Source: Blastomonas natatoria (GTDB taxonomy: Bacteria > Pseudomonadota > Alphaproteobacteria > Sphingomonadales > Sphingomonadaceae). Taken from it: a stretch of 64,000 nucleotides of DNA. The DNA lies in assembly GCF_003201955.1 (NCBI RefSeq), contig NZ_QJJM01000006.1, forward strand, positions 1 to 64,000, read 5' to 3'. Numbering within the stretch: position 1 is the stretch's first letter; each line of letters starts with the position of its first letter. The position numbers and the translations under genes are program-made. Shown here piece after piece: positions 45,765-54,996 of the stretch. The notes below the pieces were generated by a model. That model was not told where the DNA came from, did no database searches, and saw only the letters and a program-made list of their open reading frames with translations.

Positions 45765-45855
45765 AATGCTTTTCCCACGTAACTTTCGATATGCAGATGA
45801 AAGAATACGAACCGCCGTCATGCCCCCAAGCATCCGGCAATTCCGTCCCCGTCGG

Positions 45856-45886
45856 CGGATATAGGGTTGCTTTCGCTTGGCACAAG
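45856..45886 (-). promoter_or_regulatory. Heat-shock (RpoH) promoter of dnaK
   Basis: On the minus strand CTTG (45886-45883), 17 bases, then CCTATATCCG (45865-45856). This matches the published alphaproteobacterial heat-shock consensus CTTG-N17/18-CYTATNTNNG at every stated position. Transcription would start about 80 bases before the dnaK ATG. Confidence 0.75.
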
Positions 45887-45961
45887 GCATCGCAGTATCT
45901 ACATCACGCACCGGGCTGAACCGGCCCGATCCGGCACAGGATGACGAGGGAGAAATCACCG

Positions 45962-46417
45962 ATGCTGCGTACACTGACGCTGATGATCGCAGGGCTTGCG
46001 ATGACGCTGCTCGCTGCGTGCCAGCCGCCTGCCCAATTGCTGGTCGAAAAGGCCTATGTGAAGCTTTCGCCCGTCGAAGGCAGTCCTTCGGTTCTGTATT
46101 TCACCATAAAGGGTGGGCCGAGCGACACCGTGCTGCGCTCGATCACCTCTCCCAACATCCTGCGGCTGGAAATGCACGAGACGGTCGAGGAAAACGGCAT
46201 GTCGATGATGAAGCCAATCACCGCCGTCGCGGTACCGACGCGCGGCAAGGTCGCGTTCGAGCCGGGCGGCAAGCATGTGATGGTCTGGGGATTCGACAAT
46301 GCCTCGCGCAAGGCGGGCAAGGCGGAGTTTGTCTTCTCCTTCTCCAACGGCGAGAAAATCTCAGTCGACGCCGCATTGAAGGAAATGAAGCCAGAAGACG
46401 GCATGGCGCACCACTAA
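45962..46417 (+). CDS. PCuAC-type copper chaperone, lipoprotein
   Basis: A 151-residue protein with lipobox LLAAC (about residue 20) and a PCu(A)C domain. The copper-binding pattern is visible as MH in [15 protein letters not shown] and the H.M of GGKHVMVWG, close to the family's H-x10-M-x21-H-x-M. Such chaperones deliver Cu(I) to the CuA site of aa3 oxidase, in line with the oxidase subunit in this genome. ATG at 45962 follows GAGGGAG; another ATG at 45941 is less likely. Confidence 0.85.
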   Translation: MLRTLTLMIAGLAMTLLAACQPPAQLLVEKAYVKLSPVEGSPSVLYFTIKGGPSDTVLRSITSPNILRLEMHETVEENGMSMMKPITAVAVPTRGKVAFEPGGKHVMVWGFDNASRKAGKAEFVFSFSNGEKISVDAALKEMKPEDGMAHH

Positions 46418-46884
46418 TGGCACCACCGCTGATCGACCGGCCACTCACACAAGCCGAGATCGATCTCTCTCGTTCGGTCTTCGGCGATGCCATCGCTTAT
46501 GACAGGGTGCGCATCCGGCTGAAGAAATGGATTTTCTTCCAGCCAAAGCGCACGGTCATGGCGCCGATGGGGCACATCCATTTCCACCCCGCCGGGGCGG
46601 CCTATTGCGACGATTTTAGCTGCGCCAGCCTGTCACGCCAGGGCTTGTTCATCCACGAAATGGTGCATGTCTGGCAATATCAGCAGGGCATTTTCCTGCC
46701 GCTGAAGCGCCACCCGTTCTGCCGATATGATTACGCGATCAAGCCGGGACAGCGCTTCGGCAAATACGGCATCGAGCAGCAGGCCGAGCTGGTGCGCCAC
46801 GCGTTCATGCTGCGCCAGGGAGTCAAGGTTCCGGGCGCGCCATCGATAGAGACCTATCGCCAGATCGTGCCGTTTCCGGTGTAG
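46417..46884 (+). CDS. Small HExxH protein (vgr-related in sphingomonads)
   Basis: A 155-residue protein annotated in related genomes as vgr-related. It carries an HEMVH zincin-like motif (FIHEMVHVWQ, about residue 80) within a compact domain, and a late R-x-Y-I-V-stretch; no signal peptide. The ATG overlaps the PCuAC stop as TAATG. The zinc-site glutamate and both histidines are present, so metal binding is plausible, but proteolysis is not shown. Confidence 0.7.
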   Translation: MAPPLIDRPLTQAEIDLSRSVFGDAIAYDRVRIRLKKWIFFQPKRTVMAPMGHIHFHPAGAAYCDDFSCASLSRQGLFIHEMVHVWQYQQGIFLPLKRHPFCRYDYAIKPGQRFGKYGIEQQAELVRHAFMLRQGVKVPGAPSIETYRQIVPFPV

Positions 46885-46903
46885 CGGACTTATTATCCTC
46901 CAT

Positions 46904-46985
46904 CGTCACCCCCGCAAAAGCGGGGGTCCCGCTAGCTTCACGATCCCGGCTGAGAAGCGGGATTCCCGCTTTCGCGGGAATGACG
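46904..46985. repeat. REP-type paired palindromic repeat (copy 2)
   Basis: CGTCACCCCCGCAAAAGCGGGGGTCCCGC, spacer, GCGGGATTCCCGCTTTCGCGGGAATGACG: the same hairpin pair as at 27797 with substitutions mirrored in the arms, which shows the stems are maintained. Lies between convergent genes (HExxH protein and grpE), where it could act as a bidirectional transcript end. Confidence 0.82.
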
Positions 46986-47007
46986 TGGAGTTAGCTGTAA
47001 GAGCAGA

Positions 47008-47622
47008 TCAATCGGGCTTCTTGGCGACCGCGACCAGCGCCGGGCGCAGCAGACGGTCCTTGATCATGTAACCGGCCTGAAGCTCCTGCACCACGGTGCC
47101 GGGTTCCGCCTCGTCGCTGGGCAATTCGATCATCGCCTGATGCTGGTTGGGATCCAGCGGCAAGCCGATCGCGGCGATGCGCGAGATGCCGTGCTTGCCG
47201 AAAACGCTTTCAAGCTCGCGGCCCGTAGCTTCGAGGCCGACCACCAGCCCCTTCCACGCCTCGTCATTGCGGGCATCCTCTGGGATCGCCTGCAGCGCGC
47301 GGGTAAGATTGTCGGAGACCGAGAGGATGTCGCGTGCGAACCCGGTGGCGGCATAGGCACGGGCATCCTGAGCGTCCTTTTCCAGACGACGGCGCACGTT
47401 CTGCGTGTCAGCGCGGGCATAGAGCACGTCCTGCTTGGCCTCGGCGAGCTGGGCCTCGAGCGTGGCGATGCGTTCTTCGAGCGCCGCCTGGCCCTCGCCC
47501 GGCTCCTTCAGGCTGTCCGGCACACCCTCGAGTTCGGCAGCCGCTTCGGCGTCGAGATCGGCGGGCTTGCTGGGGTCGTTCTGGGTCACTGTTTCGTCCT
47601 GAATCACGGTGTTCCTGCTCAT
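47008..47622 (-). CDS. grpE: Nucleotide exchange factor GrpE
   Basis: A 204-residue co-chaperone that releases ADP from DnaK. N-terminal acidic disordered tail (1-50), coiled coil (about 50-95; ALEERIATLEAQLAEAKQDVLYARADTQNVRRRLEK), then the C-terminal beta domain (LPLDPNQHQAMIELPSDE). The ATG at 47622 overlaps the hrcA stop as ATGA, so it is translated with hrcA. Confidence 0.95.
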   Translation of the reverse strand: MSRNTVIQDETVTQNDPSKPADLDAEAAAELEGVPDSLKEPGEGQAALEERIATLEAQLAEAKQDVLYARADTQNVRRRLEKDAQDARAYAATGFARDILSVSDNLTRALQAIPEDARNDEAWKGLVVGLEATGRELESVFGKHGISRIAAIGLPLDPNQHQAMIELPSDEAEPGTVVQELQAGYMIKDRLLRPALVAVAKKPD

Positions 47623-48659
47623 TTCAACAATCGGGTCAGGCTCTGCGCGGTGAAATCGACCATCGGCACGATCCGCGCGTAATTGAGACGGGTCGGGCCG
47701 ATAACGCCCACAACCCCCACAACACGGCCTTCGCCATCACGATAGGGCGCCGCTATCACGGATGACCCCGAAAGCGAAAACAATTTGTTTTCCGCTCCGA
47801 TGAAGATACGGGCCGATCCAGCCTCGCGAGCGCTGTCGAGAAGATGGGCAATCTCCTGCATCGCTTCAAGCTCGTCGAGCAATCGCCGTACGCGCTCCAG
47901 ATCGGCTGCGGCCTCATTATCGAGCAAATTGGCCTGGCCGCGGACGATCAGCACCGGACGATCCGATCCGTCACGCGACCATATGGCCAGACCCCGCCGC
48001 ACCAGATCGGAGCTGGCGGAATCGAGCGCTGCCCTTTCCATGCCGATCTCTGCATCAAGGACCGCGACCGCCTGGCTGAGGCTGCGTCCGGCCAGGCGTG
48101 CCGTGATGAAATTGCCGGCCTGAACCAGCATCGATTCGGTAACCCGCCGGTCCATTTCCAGCACGCGATTGTCGATGCTGCCATCATGCCCAACCAGAAC
48201 CGCCAACACCTGACTGTCAGATAACCGAACGAAATTCATCTGGCGGAGCACCGGCTCACGACGCGGCACCATCACGATTCCGGCACATGCGGAAAGGCCC
48301 GAAAGCGCCTGCGTCGTGGCGGCCAGAGCAGCCTCGATCGGACCCGTGCCATCGAGCTGCTTCTCGATCGCTGCGCGCTCTTCGGCAGAAGGTTCGGCTA
48401 CCTGCATCATGCCATCGACGAACAACCGCAGGCCCTGCTCCGTCGGCATGCGCCCGGCGCTTGTGTGCGGCGCGGCCAGCAGGCCTAGTTCCTCGAGATC
48501 CTGCATCACGTTGCGGATCGAGGCGGGCGAAAGATTGACCGTCGACGTCTTGGAGATCGTGCGCGATCCGACCGGCATGCCGGTTTCAAGATAGCTTTCG
48601 ACGACGATGCGGAAGACATCGCGTGCACGGTCGTTCAGTTCGGTGAACGGACTGCTCAT
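47619..48659 (-). CDS. hrcA: Heat-inducible transcriptional repressor HrcA
   Basis: A 346-residue winged-helix repressor that binds CIRCE elements, usually before groES/groEL. N-terminal DNA-binding domain is seen in VVESYLETGMPVGSRTISK and LSPASIRNVMQDLEELGLL; the rest is a GAF-like dimerisation domain with GSSVIAAPYRDGEGRVVGVVGVIGPTRLNYARI at the end. No CIRCE was found near the dnaK, grpE or hrcA starts. Its target is probably groES/groEL outside the window. Confidence 0.94.
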   Translation of the reverse strand: MSSPFTELNDRARDVFRIVVESYLETGMPVGSRTISKTSTVNLSPASIRNVMQDLEELGLLAAPHTSAGRMPTEQGLRLFVDGMMQVAEPSAEERAAIEKQLDGTGPIEAALAATTQALSGLSACAGIVMVPRREPVLRQMNFVRLSDSQVLAVLVGHDGSIDNRVLEMDRRVTESMLVQAGNFITARLAGRSLSQAVAVLDAEIGMERAALDSASSDLVRRGLAIWSRDGSDRPVLIVRGQANLLDNEAAADLERVRRLLDELEAMQEIAHLLDSAREAGSARIFIGAENKLFSLSGSSVIAAPYRDGEGRVVGVVGVIGPTRLNYARIVPMVDFTAQSLTRLLK

Positions 48660-48714
48660 GCCATGAAGTTAGGCAGAATGGTCGGCTCTGCCAAGATGGC
48701 AAGCATGGCGGCTC

Positions 48715-49614
48715 TCACCCTGCCATGCCGCCGCGCGCTTCCACCAGAGCGAACCAGCCGCAGACGTTACGGAAAGCGACATCGGACAGATCGATGAACA
48801 TCCGCCTTGCATCCTTTGTATCGGCGCGCCGCTCGAGCAGACCCTGATCCGTCATCATCCGGATCCAGCGCAGCGCCGTGGTCGGCGGAACCGCTGCAGC
48901 GATACACAGGCTGGATACCGCTACCGACTTGCGCTCAAGGCGGGACGCGGTGAGATCCAGCAGGATATCCCAGGCCGGGTCGGCAAACAGTTCGGAGCTG
49001 AAGAAGCGATCGCGCATCCGCCGCATGGCGATCAATTGACGTATCAGCCGAGCCGCAGGAGGCTTTGCGCGCCTGAGGTCGGCAGCAGGTTCAGCGTGGT
49101 AATCCAGTCCATGATCGGCAAGTCCCTGGCCCGATCCGGAGTTCTGTTCATCGGAGATTGTCCCCAGCCGCTCGGCCAGCTGCGCCAGTTCGCGCGCCAG
49201 CGCCGCAAGTCGGGCCCGCTCGTCACGACTGGAATCCGATGCCTGACGCGTGCGCAGATGCACGACCAGATCGTGCAGTTCCGTTGCGATCAAGGCAGGG
49301 TTCGCCCCCACCACTAGGCGGACTTCGCGTCCGGCGAGCGTGGCATCGGCCTGATCGACCGCATCGAGTTCGACAAGGACAAGCAGGCCGCAATCCTGGG
49401 CGAGACGGTCGATCGGTATGCCCGCAGGCACGCCATCACGCCAATCCAGGACCATGATGGCGGCACGGCCGATGTGATCGAAACCCTCGGCAGACACATC
49501 CCAGCCCGCAGCGGAAACCAGTGCAGCAGTGTCGGAAGTGTCCGCATGGATCGGCAGGGCATCGCCATGCGGTGCCAGCCATTGATCCAGGCGACTGCCT
49601 GTGTCTTCCGACAT
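48715..49614 (-). CDS. MarR-like winged-helix protein
   Basis: A 299-residue protein. The last 110 residues form a winged helix (RLIRQLIAMRRMRDRFFSSELFADPAWDILLDL, VPPTTALRWIRMMTDQGLLERR) of the MarR kind; the first 150 residues look like a response-regulator or Rossmann-like domain without clear phosphorylation residues. It may be a sphingomonad-type regulator of unassigned signal. It lies between hrcA and purA, about 55 bases past the former and 25 past the latter; co-transcription with purA is possible. Confidence 0.65.
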   Translation of the reverse strand: MSEDTGSRLDQWLAPHGDALPIHADTSDTAALVSAAGWDVSAEGFDHIGRAAIMVLDWRDGVPAGIPIDRLAQDCGLLVLVELDAVDQADATLAGREVRLVVGANPALIATELHDLVVHLRTRQASDSSRDERARLAALARELAQLAERLGTISDEQNSGSGQGLADHGLDYHAEPAADLRRAKPPAARLIRQLIAMRRMRDRFFSSELFADPAWDILLDLTASRLERKSVAVSSLCIAAAVPPTTALRWIRMMTDQGLLERRADTKDARRMFIDLSDVAFRNVCGWFALVEARGGMAG

Positions 49615-49637
49615 TCTGTTTCAGCCCCCCGGCAATC

Positions 49638-50927
49638 TCAATCCGCGAATGGATCGCGAACCAGAATGGTGTCGTCCCGCTCGGGTGATGTGGACACCAG
49701 CGCCACGGGACACTGGATCAGTTCCTCAACCCGCTTGATATACTTGATGGCCTGTGCGGGAAGGTCAACCCAGCTGCGCGCGCCTGCGGTCGATTCATGC
49801 CAGCCATCCATTTCCTCGTAGATCGGCTGGACGTTGGCCTGATCGCCGGCATGCGCCGGGAAATAGTCGAGCACCTTGCCGTTGAGACGATAGCCGGTAC
49901 AGATTTTCAGCTTGTCGAAACCATCGAGCACGTCGAGCTTGGTCAGCGCAATCCCGGTAACGCCTGCGACAGCGCAGCTTTGCCGCACCAACGTCGCATC
50001 GAACCAGCCACAGCGACGCTTGCGACCGGTGACAGTGCCAAATTCATGGCCGCGTTCGCCCAGCCGCTGGCCGATTTCATCTTCGAGCTCCGTCGGAAAC
50101 GGTCCCGATCCCACACGCGTGGTATAGGCCTTGACGATGCCGAGCACGAAGCCGCTCGCCTGCGGGCCGAGGCCACTGCCGCCCGACGCCGATCCGGTGA
50201 TCGTGTTCGACGAGGTGACGAAGGGATATGTGCCGTGATCGACATCGAGCAGCACGCCCTGCGCGCCTTCGAACAGCATGCGCGCACCAGCGCGGCGGAT
50301 TTCCCCAAGCCGCTTCCACACCGGCTGGGCGAATTCGAGCACGAAAGGCGCGATTTCGGCAAGTTCTGCAACCAGCTTGGCGCGGTCGATCGGCGGTTCG
50401 CCAAAACCGGCGCGCAATGCGTCATGATGCGCGCACAGCCGGTCGAGCTGCGGGTCGAGCGCATCCAGATGCGCCAGATCGCACACGCGAATGGCGCGGC
50501 GACCGACCTTGTCTTCATAGGCCGGGCCGATACCGCGCCGGGTGGTACCGATCTTGCCCTGGCCGCTGGCGTCTTCACGCAGGGCGTCGAGATCGCGGTG
50601 GAACGGCAGGATCAGCGGGCAGTTGTCGGCGATCGCCAGATTGTCCGGGGTGATCTCCACGCCCTGGCCGCGCAGCTTCTCGACCTCGTCGCGCAGCGCC
50701 CAGGGATCGAGTACCACGCCATTGCCGATGACGCTGAAGGTTCCGCGCACGATGCCCGAAGGCAGCAGCGAAAGCTTGAACACCTTCTCTCCGATGACAA
50801 GCGTATGCCCTGCATTATGGCCGCCCTGAAAGCGGATCACGGCATCGGCCCGTTCTGCGAGCCAATCGACGATCTTGCCCTTGCCCTCATCGCCCCATTG
50901 GGCGCCGATCACGGTCACATTGGCCAC
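49638..50927 (-). CDS. purA: Adenylosuccinate synthetase
   Basis: A 429-residue GTP-dependent ligase for IMP plus aspartate, the first committed step to AMP. Signature: [19 protein letters not shown] at the N-terminus, [23 protein letters not shown], and the GTP-binding [12 protein letters not shown] with [11 protein letters not shown] at 50927 gives the conserved [10 protein letters not shown] start and the usual length; the longer frame to 50957 does not fit. Confidence 0.96.
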   Translation of the reverse strand: MANVTVIGAQWGDEGKGKIVDWLAERADAVIRFQGGHNAGHTLVIGEKVFKLSLLPSGIVRGTFSVIGNGVVLDPWALRDEVEKLRGQGVEITPDNLAIADNCPLILPFHRDLDALREDASGQGKIGTTRRGIGPAYEDKVGRRAIRVCDLAHLDALDPQLDRLCAHHDALRAGFGEPPIDRAKLVAELAEIAPFVLEFAQPVWKRLGEIRRAGARMLFEGAQGVLLDVDHGTYPFVTSSNTITGSASGGSGLGPQASGFVLGIVKAYTTRVGSGPFPTELEDEIGQRLGERGHEFGTVTGRKRRCGWFDATLVRQSCAVAGVTGIALTKLDVLDGFDKLKICTGYRLNGKVLDYFPAHAGDQANVQPIYEEMDGWHESTAGARSWVDLPAQAIKYIKRVEELIQCPVALVSTSPERDDTILVRDPFAD

Positions 50928-51115
50928 AAACCAACCCTTTTCGATAGTGGAGCGCATGGGACCACCACGCGCAAAGCGGGGCCGTCCTAGTGACGGTAGG
51001 CCGCCCCGTCCAGTCCGTTGCGCTTATCCACGATACAATTTGATGCACTTCAAGGATGGACCGGGCACGACCCGTCACGGCAGATTGCTTCCCGGCAGGA
51101 ACTGGAGGACGAGAC

Positions 51116-52135
51116 ATGCTGAAAAAGGGCCTGATCATTCTGAGTGCAGGGTTGCTGATCGCGCCGGTGCTGGCACAGCAGGCGCGCGAGGGCGGGCGCA
51201 TGCTGTCGCGCGAATGTCGGCGAGAGGTCGTGCAACTCTGCGGCGTCAATCGCGGCGAGATGCGGGAGTGCCTGCGCGAGAAGAAGGACCAGCTATCCCA
51301 GCCCTGCAAGGGTGAGATGCTCAAGGCCATGGCCAGGCGCATGCAGCAGAGCGACACCAGCGAACAGACCGCCGCCCGTGCGCGCACCGTCACCTATGGC
51401 AGCAACGCAGCGCAGAAGCTGGACCTCTACATGCCGAAGGCTGCGCTCCCGGCCAAAGGCTATCCGCTCTTGGTCTATGTCCATGGCGGCGGTTGGAGCA
51501 AGGGCGACAAGGGGATGGTTCAGCAAAAGCCTGATTTCTTCAACGCGCAGGGCTGGGCCTTTGCTTCGGTCGGATATCGCCTGCTTCCCGAAGCGCCAGT
51601 GGAGCAACAGGCTGCGGACATCGCTGCCGCCATTGCGCGGCTGAAGCGGGATGCAACTGTCCTGGGCATCGATCCCGAACGGATCGTGCTGATGGGCCAT
51701 AGCGCGGGCGCGCACCTTTCCGCGCTTGTCGGCACCGATCCGCAATGGCTCGAGCCGAACCTGAGGAGTCTGGCCGCAATCATCCTGCTCGACGGCGCGG
51801 CCTATGATGTGGCGGAACAAATGAAGCAGGGCAGCTTCATGACGAGACGGACATATGAGCCTGCATTCGGTACCGACCCCGCCCGGCAGGCGAGGCTCTC
51901 GCCGACCGTCCACGCCGCTGCGCCGAACGCGCCGCGCTGGCTGATCCTTCACGTTGCCCGTCGCGCAGATGCCGCCGCCCAGTCAAACGCCCTGGCGCGT
52001 GCCCTGCAGAATGCTGGCGCAACGGTTCAGATCGATCCGATCGAAGACGAATCCCACATGACGATCAACCGCGAACTTGGCGAACCCGGTCATCCGCATA
52101 CCGGCGTGGTCGAGAGGTTTCTGGCCAGTCTCTAG
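51116..52135 (+). CDS. Alpha/beta hydrolase fused to a Cys-rich repeat
   Basis: A 339-residue secreted protein. After a signal peptide (residues 1-20) comes a short domain with spaced cysteines (RECRREVVQLC, ECLREK, QPCKGEM; about 30-75) of the Cys-rich repeat type, then an esterase/lipase domain (about 85-335) with oxyanion HGGGWSKGD, nucleophile Ser in MGHSAGAHL, and His in DESHMTIN. GGAGGACG at the ATG. It sits between purA and hisZ, divergent from purA and convergent with hisZ. Probable periplasmic carboxylesterase; substrate unknown. Confidence 0.82.
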   Translation: MLKKGLIILSAGLLIAPVLAQQAREGGRMLSRECRREVVQLCGVNRGEMRECLREKKDQLSQPCKGEMLKAMARRMQQSDTSEQTAARARTVTYGSNAAQKLDLYMPKAALPAKGYPLLVYVHGGGWSKGDKGMVQQKPDFFNAQGWAFASVGYRLLPEAPVEQQAADIAAAIARLKRDATVLGIDPERIVLMGHSAGAHLSALVGTDPQWLEPNLRSLAAIILLDGAAYDVAEQMKQGSFMTRRTYEPAFGTDPARQARLSPTVHAAAPNAPRWLILHVARRADAAAQSNALARALQNAGATVQIDPIEDESHMTINRELGEPGHPHTGVVERFLASL

Positions 52136-53256
52136 AGAGGAACGCTATCCTGGCCCACAAGCTGATGGGTGCAGCCGAGTGCAGCAGGGTCGTCGTCCGG
52201 CGTGAGCGCCGCGACTGTGCGCCAGCCGATTGCTCGCAGCCGTGCAGCCACTTGGTGATCGTGATCGAGGGGGAGGAAGAGTTTGCCTGCCCCCTGCCCG
52301 CTGTCCGCAGCACCCAAGTCGAGCAGTGCATCTGGATAGAGCGAAAATCCCGTGGCAACCTCCTGCCCGCCCTTGCCATCGGGAATGGCATAGGTTCCAC
52401 CGCGTGCGAGTGCACCGGGGCATCCATCGGCATAAACCGAGAAACCGAACCAGCTTTGATATTCGAAGCCATGCCGTTCGGTCGGGTCAAGGGTCACCTT
52501 CACATCAACCGGGATCGCTGCAGCGATCTCTCGCAACGCACGGATCCGGCTGGCCAGAGCACCGCCGGCGTCGATCGCTGCCAGCGCGTCGATCGCTTCG
52601 TCGAACGGCCCCATGGCATATAGCAGAGGCAGATAAGCATCGGCGCCCAGCGCTGTCAGGCCGCCAGCGTCCTTCATGTCGAGCTCGCGCCGCACTGCCC
52701 CGATCATCGCCGGGGGTAACGGAAAAGCGCTGGTTGCGAGCGTATCGACCAGATCGGGCAGGGTCAGGTCTACCGTGATCCCGGTAGCCCCGGTCTGGAC
52801 CAGCGCCTCGATGGCAATCCGCACGACTTCTTGCGCGGCGGGAACATTGTCATGCCCGATCAGTTCTGCGCCGATCTGCAGACGTTCACGCTCTGGCGCA
52901 AGCTGGTCAGAAGCAATACGCAGCACCTGCCCGGCATAGCTCAACCGCAAGGGGCGCGGCGCGGACGCCATCAGCGTGGTTGCGACCCGGCCAACCTGCA
53001 CCGTGATGTCCGAACGGATGGCGAGCGTACGCATCGACGAGGGGTCAACCATGCGGAAAAGATGCTGGCGGCCTGTGCCCTGCATTCGCGTCGCCAGCGA
53101 CCGCTCGTACTCCACCAGGGGCGGTGAAACGCGATCATAGCCATGCGCGGAGAATACCTGCATCGCGGTGCGGGTCAGCCAGGCAGCCTGTTCGGCGCGT
53201 GGGGGCAGCAGATCGGCCAGACCTGCGGGCAGAATATCGGGATTCGCATCAGACAT
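52132..53256 (-). CDS. hisZ: ATP phosphoribosyltransferase regulatory subunit
   Basis: A 374-residue HisRS-like protein that assembles with the short HisG to form the first enzyme of histidine synthesis and senses histidine. The class II synthetase core is seen in LPAGLADLLPPRAEQ, FRMVDPSSMRTLAIRSDITVQVGR and LSYAGQVLRI; the C-terminal anticodon-binding domain is lacking, as in HisZ. hisG is not nearby. The 3' end overlaps the esterase gene by 4 bases. Confidence 0.9.
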   Translation of the reverse strand: MSDANPDILPAGLADLLPPRAEQAAWLTRTAMQVFSAHGYDRVSPPLVEYERSLATRMQGTGRQHLFRMVDPSSMRTLAIRSDITVQVGRVATTLMASAPRPLRLSYAGQVLRIASDQLAPERERLQIGAELIGHDNVPAAQEVVRIAIEALVQTGATGITVDLTLPDLVDTLATSAFPLPPAMIGAVRRELDMKDAGGLTALGADAYLPLLYAMGPFDEAIDALAAIDAGGALASRIRALREIAAAIPVDVKVTLDPTERHGFEYQSWFGFSVYADGCPGALARGGTYAIPDGKGGQEVATGFSLYPDALLDLGAADSGQGAGKLFLPLDHDHQVAARLRAIGWRTVAALTPDDDPAALGCTHQLVGQDSVPL

Positions 53257-53325
53257 GGCGCTGCGCTTAGACGATTAACCGAAGCGGGAAAACCTTGCAG
53301 CGTGGTGGAATCTGACCGAGGCCGA

Positions 53326-53832
53326 TCAATCTCCGCCCTGGACGGCGCCCAAGGTTATGGAATCCTTGATGGCAAAAGCATCGCGCGTCCAGTTGAAGCT
53401 GTGAGGACCGTAGGAATCGACATCTATCTTCGCCTCGCGCGCCAATGGATAGAGTTCTTCCTCCTCCCGGTCCAGACGCGCGAACATCTCCAGAACGCGA
53501 TGACGAGAGGCTGACCGAAACGTCTGCCAGTCTGCTGCGATCCGCTCTGGAGTCCAGGTGCGTGCATGTTCCGCATGATGAGTGAAAAGGTCCGCCAACT
53601 CCGCCTGGAAGCGGTTGCCCAAGGCACGAACCTCCTCGCGCGGGTCTGCCAGCAGCTTGCCGAAAAGATGGCGATCCTCGAGAGATAGGTGTTGCATGAT
53701 CTGACTGGTCAGCTGCCAGCGCGCATCCGCCAGAACAGCTGGATCGGGGGGCTCTGGCAGGTCCAGCAGGCCCAGAAGCGTCTCGCCTCTCGCTCGGAGC
53801 AGCGCATGATCACGCAATAAACGGTTGAGCAT
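53326..53832 (-). CDS. Hemerythrin-domain protein
   Basis: A 168-residue four-helix protein with a hemerythrin-like cation-binding domain: LRDHALLR, HLSLEDRHLFGKLL, HHAEHARTW and the C-terminal HRVLEMFARLDREEEELYPLA supply the His/Glu ligands of a di-iron site. These bind O2 or NO, or act as iron/redox sensors in bacteria. It is separated from csp downstream and hisZ by short gaps and seems monocistronic. Confidence 0.85.
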   Translation of the reverse strand: MLNRLLRDHALLRARGETLLGLLDLPEPPDPAVLADARWQLTSQIMQHLSLEDRHLFGKLLADPREEVRALGNRFQAELADLFTHHAEHARTWTPERIAADWQTFRSASRHRVLEMFARLDREEEELYPLAREAKIDVDSYGPHSFNWTRDAFAIKDSITLGAVQGGD

Positions 53833-53978
53833 CAGACAGCCTCTTGACGTTATGAGGCCGCATTAACATTGAGGCATTAAGTCAGCGTAAACTCTTGCCT
53901 GTCACCAGAACATACGACTGGCTGATCCGCTCAGCCTGCGGAGCGACGGTGTCACCCCGCAGGCCGTGCGCAAACCGA

Positions 53979-54194
53979 TCAGGCTGCGGCAGAAAGGCGG
54001 ACAGCCGCCATCTTGCCACGACGATCCTGTTCCAGTTCGAAGTTCACGCGCTGATCGCGATCGAGCGTGTGCATGCCCGACGCTTCGACCGCGCTGATGT
54101 GCACGAACGCATCGTTGCCGCCGTCATCGGGCTGGATGAAGCCATAGCCCTTGTCGGCGTTGAAAAACTTTACGGTGCCAATAGGCATAGTCAT
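53979..54194 (-). CDS. Cold-shock protein (CspA family)
   Basis: A 71-residue OB-fold RNA-binding protein. RNP1 KGYGFIQPD (about 16-24) and RNP2 AFVHISAV are intact, with the aromatic cluster. ATG at 54194 (MTMPIGTVKFF) or 54188: the AAGGAA is 8 bases before the latter but touches the former. A hairpin and a long leader upstream are consistent with the post-transcriptional control usual for cold-shock genes. Confidence 0.92.
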   Translation of the reverse strand: MTMPIGTVKFFNADKGYGFIQPDDGGNDAFVHISAVEASGMHTLDRDQRVNFELEQDRRGKMAAVRLSAAA

Positions 54195-54686
54195 TTCCTT
54201 AAGAGAAGAACGCAGCAGGCCACGAGAAATGTGGACAGTCCTTGCAGCGCGGTTGGAGCCGGAAGTTCGATTGCGACCCCTGCAACGCCCGGCTCCGGCC
54301 ATTGCGAGGGAAGTACGGACATCGCCCGCAAGGGGCGTGGCCCGATGACTTCAGCAGGGCAGAAAGCTGCCCGGCTGAGGATAGGCGTGGACATGCAGGC
54401 GCTCGCGGTGGCGCCGCACATGGCCGTGTTGCACCGCGCGCTCGCCTCCGGTGGGGGCGTGTAGCGCGCGCAGATGCGCAACGTGAAGATTGTCGAAAAG
54501 CTGATTGATATCGGGCAAGGCTGTCGCTCAATTTGCTGTACAAGCAAGAGCGTGGAGCAGCAGAGCCGCAGGTCTCTCAGTCGCGCGTAGGCTTGGGATC
54601 AGGATCGCGCGATGACGATGCTATAGCAGCAAAGCTCCAAAATGTCGCATGCCAATTGCAGATAATGTGAAATCAGTCACGAACCC
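54195..54686. other. Leader/intergenic stretch of about 490 bases, no gene
   Basis: Upstream of the cold-shock gene and downstream of the DUF1467 gene. GGAGCCGG...CCGGCTCC (54255-54296) is a perfect 8-bp inverted repeat inside the presumed cold-shock leader. Reading frames here have no recognisable product. No RNA gene or repeat is evident otherwise. Confidence 0.5.
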
Positions 54687-54965
54687 CTAGTCCGCGCTGG
54701 GCGGCTTGCCGAAAATGTTGACGTCATCCGGGCTGATCCAGCCATTCATGTAATTGGCGTAGAAAAGCCCGAACGCGGCTGCAGAGACCAGTGTGGTAAT
54801 TGCCATGACGCGGACCGGCTTGAAATTCGCCGGAGCACTATCGGCCTGACCGCGCACCTTTTCGACGCCCAGTTCATCCGCCGTGCGGACGCCGAAGGGC
54901 ATCACGACAAACGCCGTGATGACCCAGAACAGCAGATAGATCGCGAGGATGCTCGTCCAGCTCAT
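54687..54965 (-). CDS. DUF1467 family membrane protein
   Basis: A 92-residue inner-membrane protein with two helices (about 4-24 and 54-72). ILAIYLLFWVITAFVVMPFGVRTADELGVEKV is the conserved DUF1467 stretch. Function unknown. It ends the run rnj-DUF1467 and is 31 bases downstream of rnj; in alphaproteobacteria these two are commonly adjacent. Confidence 0.85.
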   Translation of the reverse strand: MSWTSILAIYLLFWVITAFVVMPFGVRTADELGVEKVRGQADSAPANFKPVRVMAITTLVSAAAFGLFYANYMNGWISPDDVNIFGKPPSAD

Positions 54966-54996
54966 GTGTAATCCCTGATTGCGCCGCCGAAATGGG

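Noticed and set aside
45765-48700. CIRCE element (TTAGCACTC-N9-GAGTGCTAA) near dnaK, grpE or hrcA
   Set aside because: Scanned for the arms in the gaps and found no match.
53340-53520. Small plus-strand frame opposite the hemerythrin gene
   Set aside because: Antisense to a clear coding region, no SD and no motif.
54240-54320. tRNA-like segment with GTTCGATTGCGACCCC
   Set aside because: Lacks a consistent acceptor and anticodon stem; the inverted repeat present does not build a cloverleaf.
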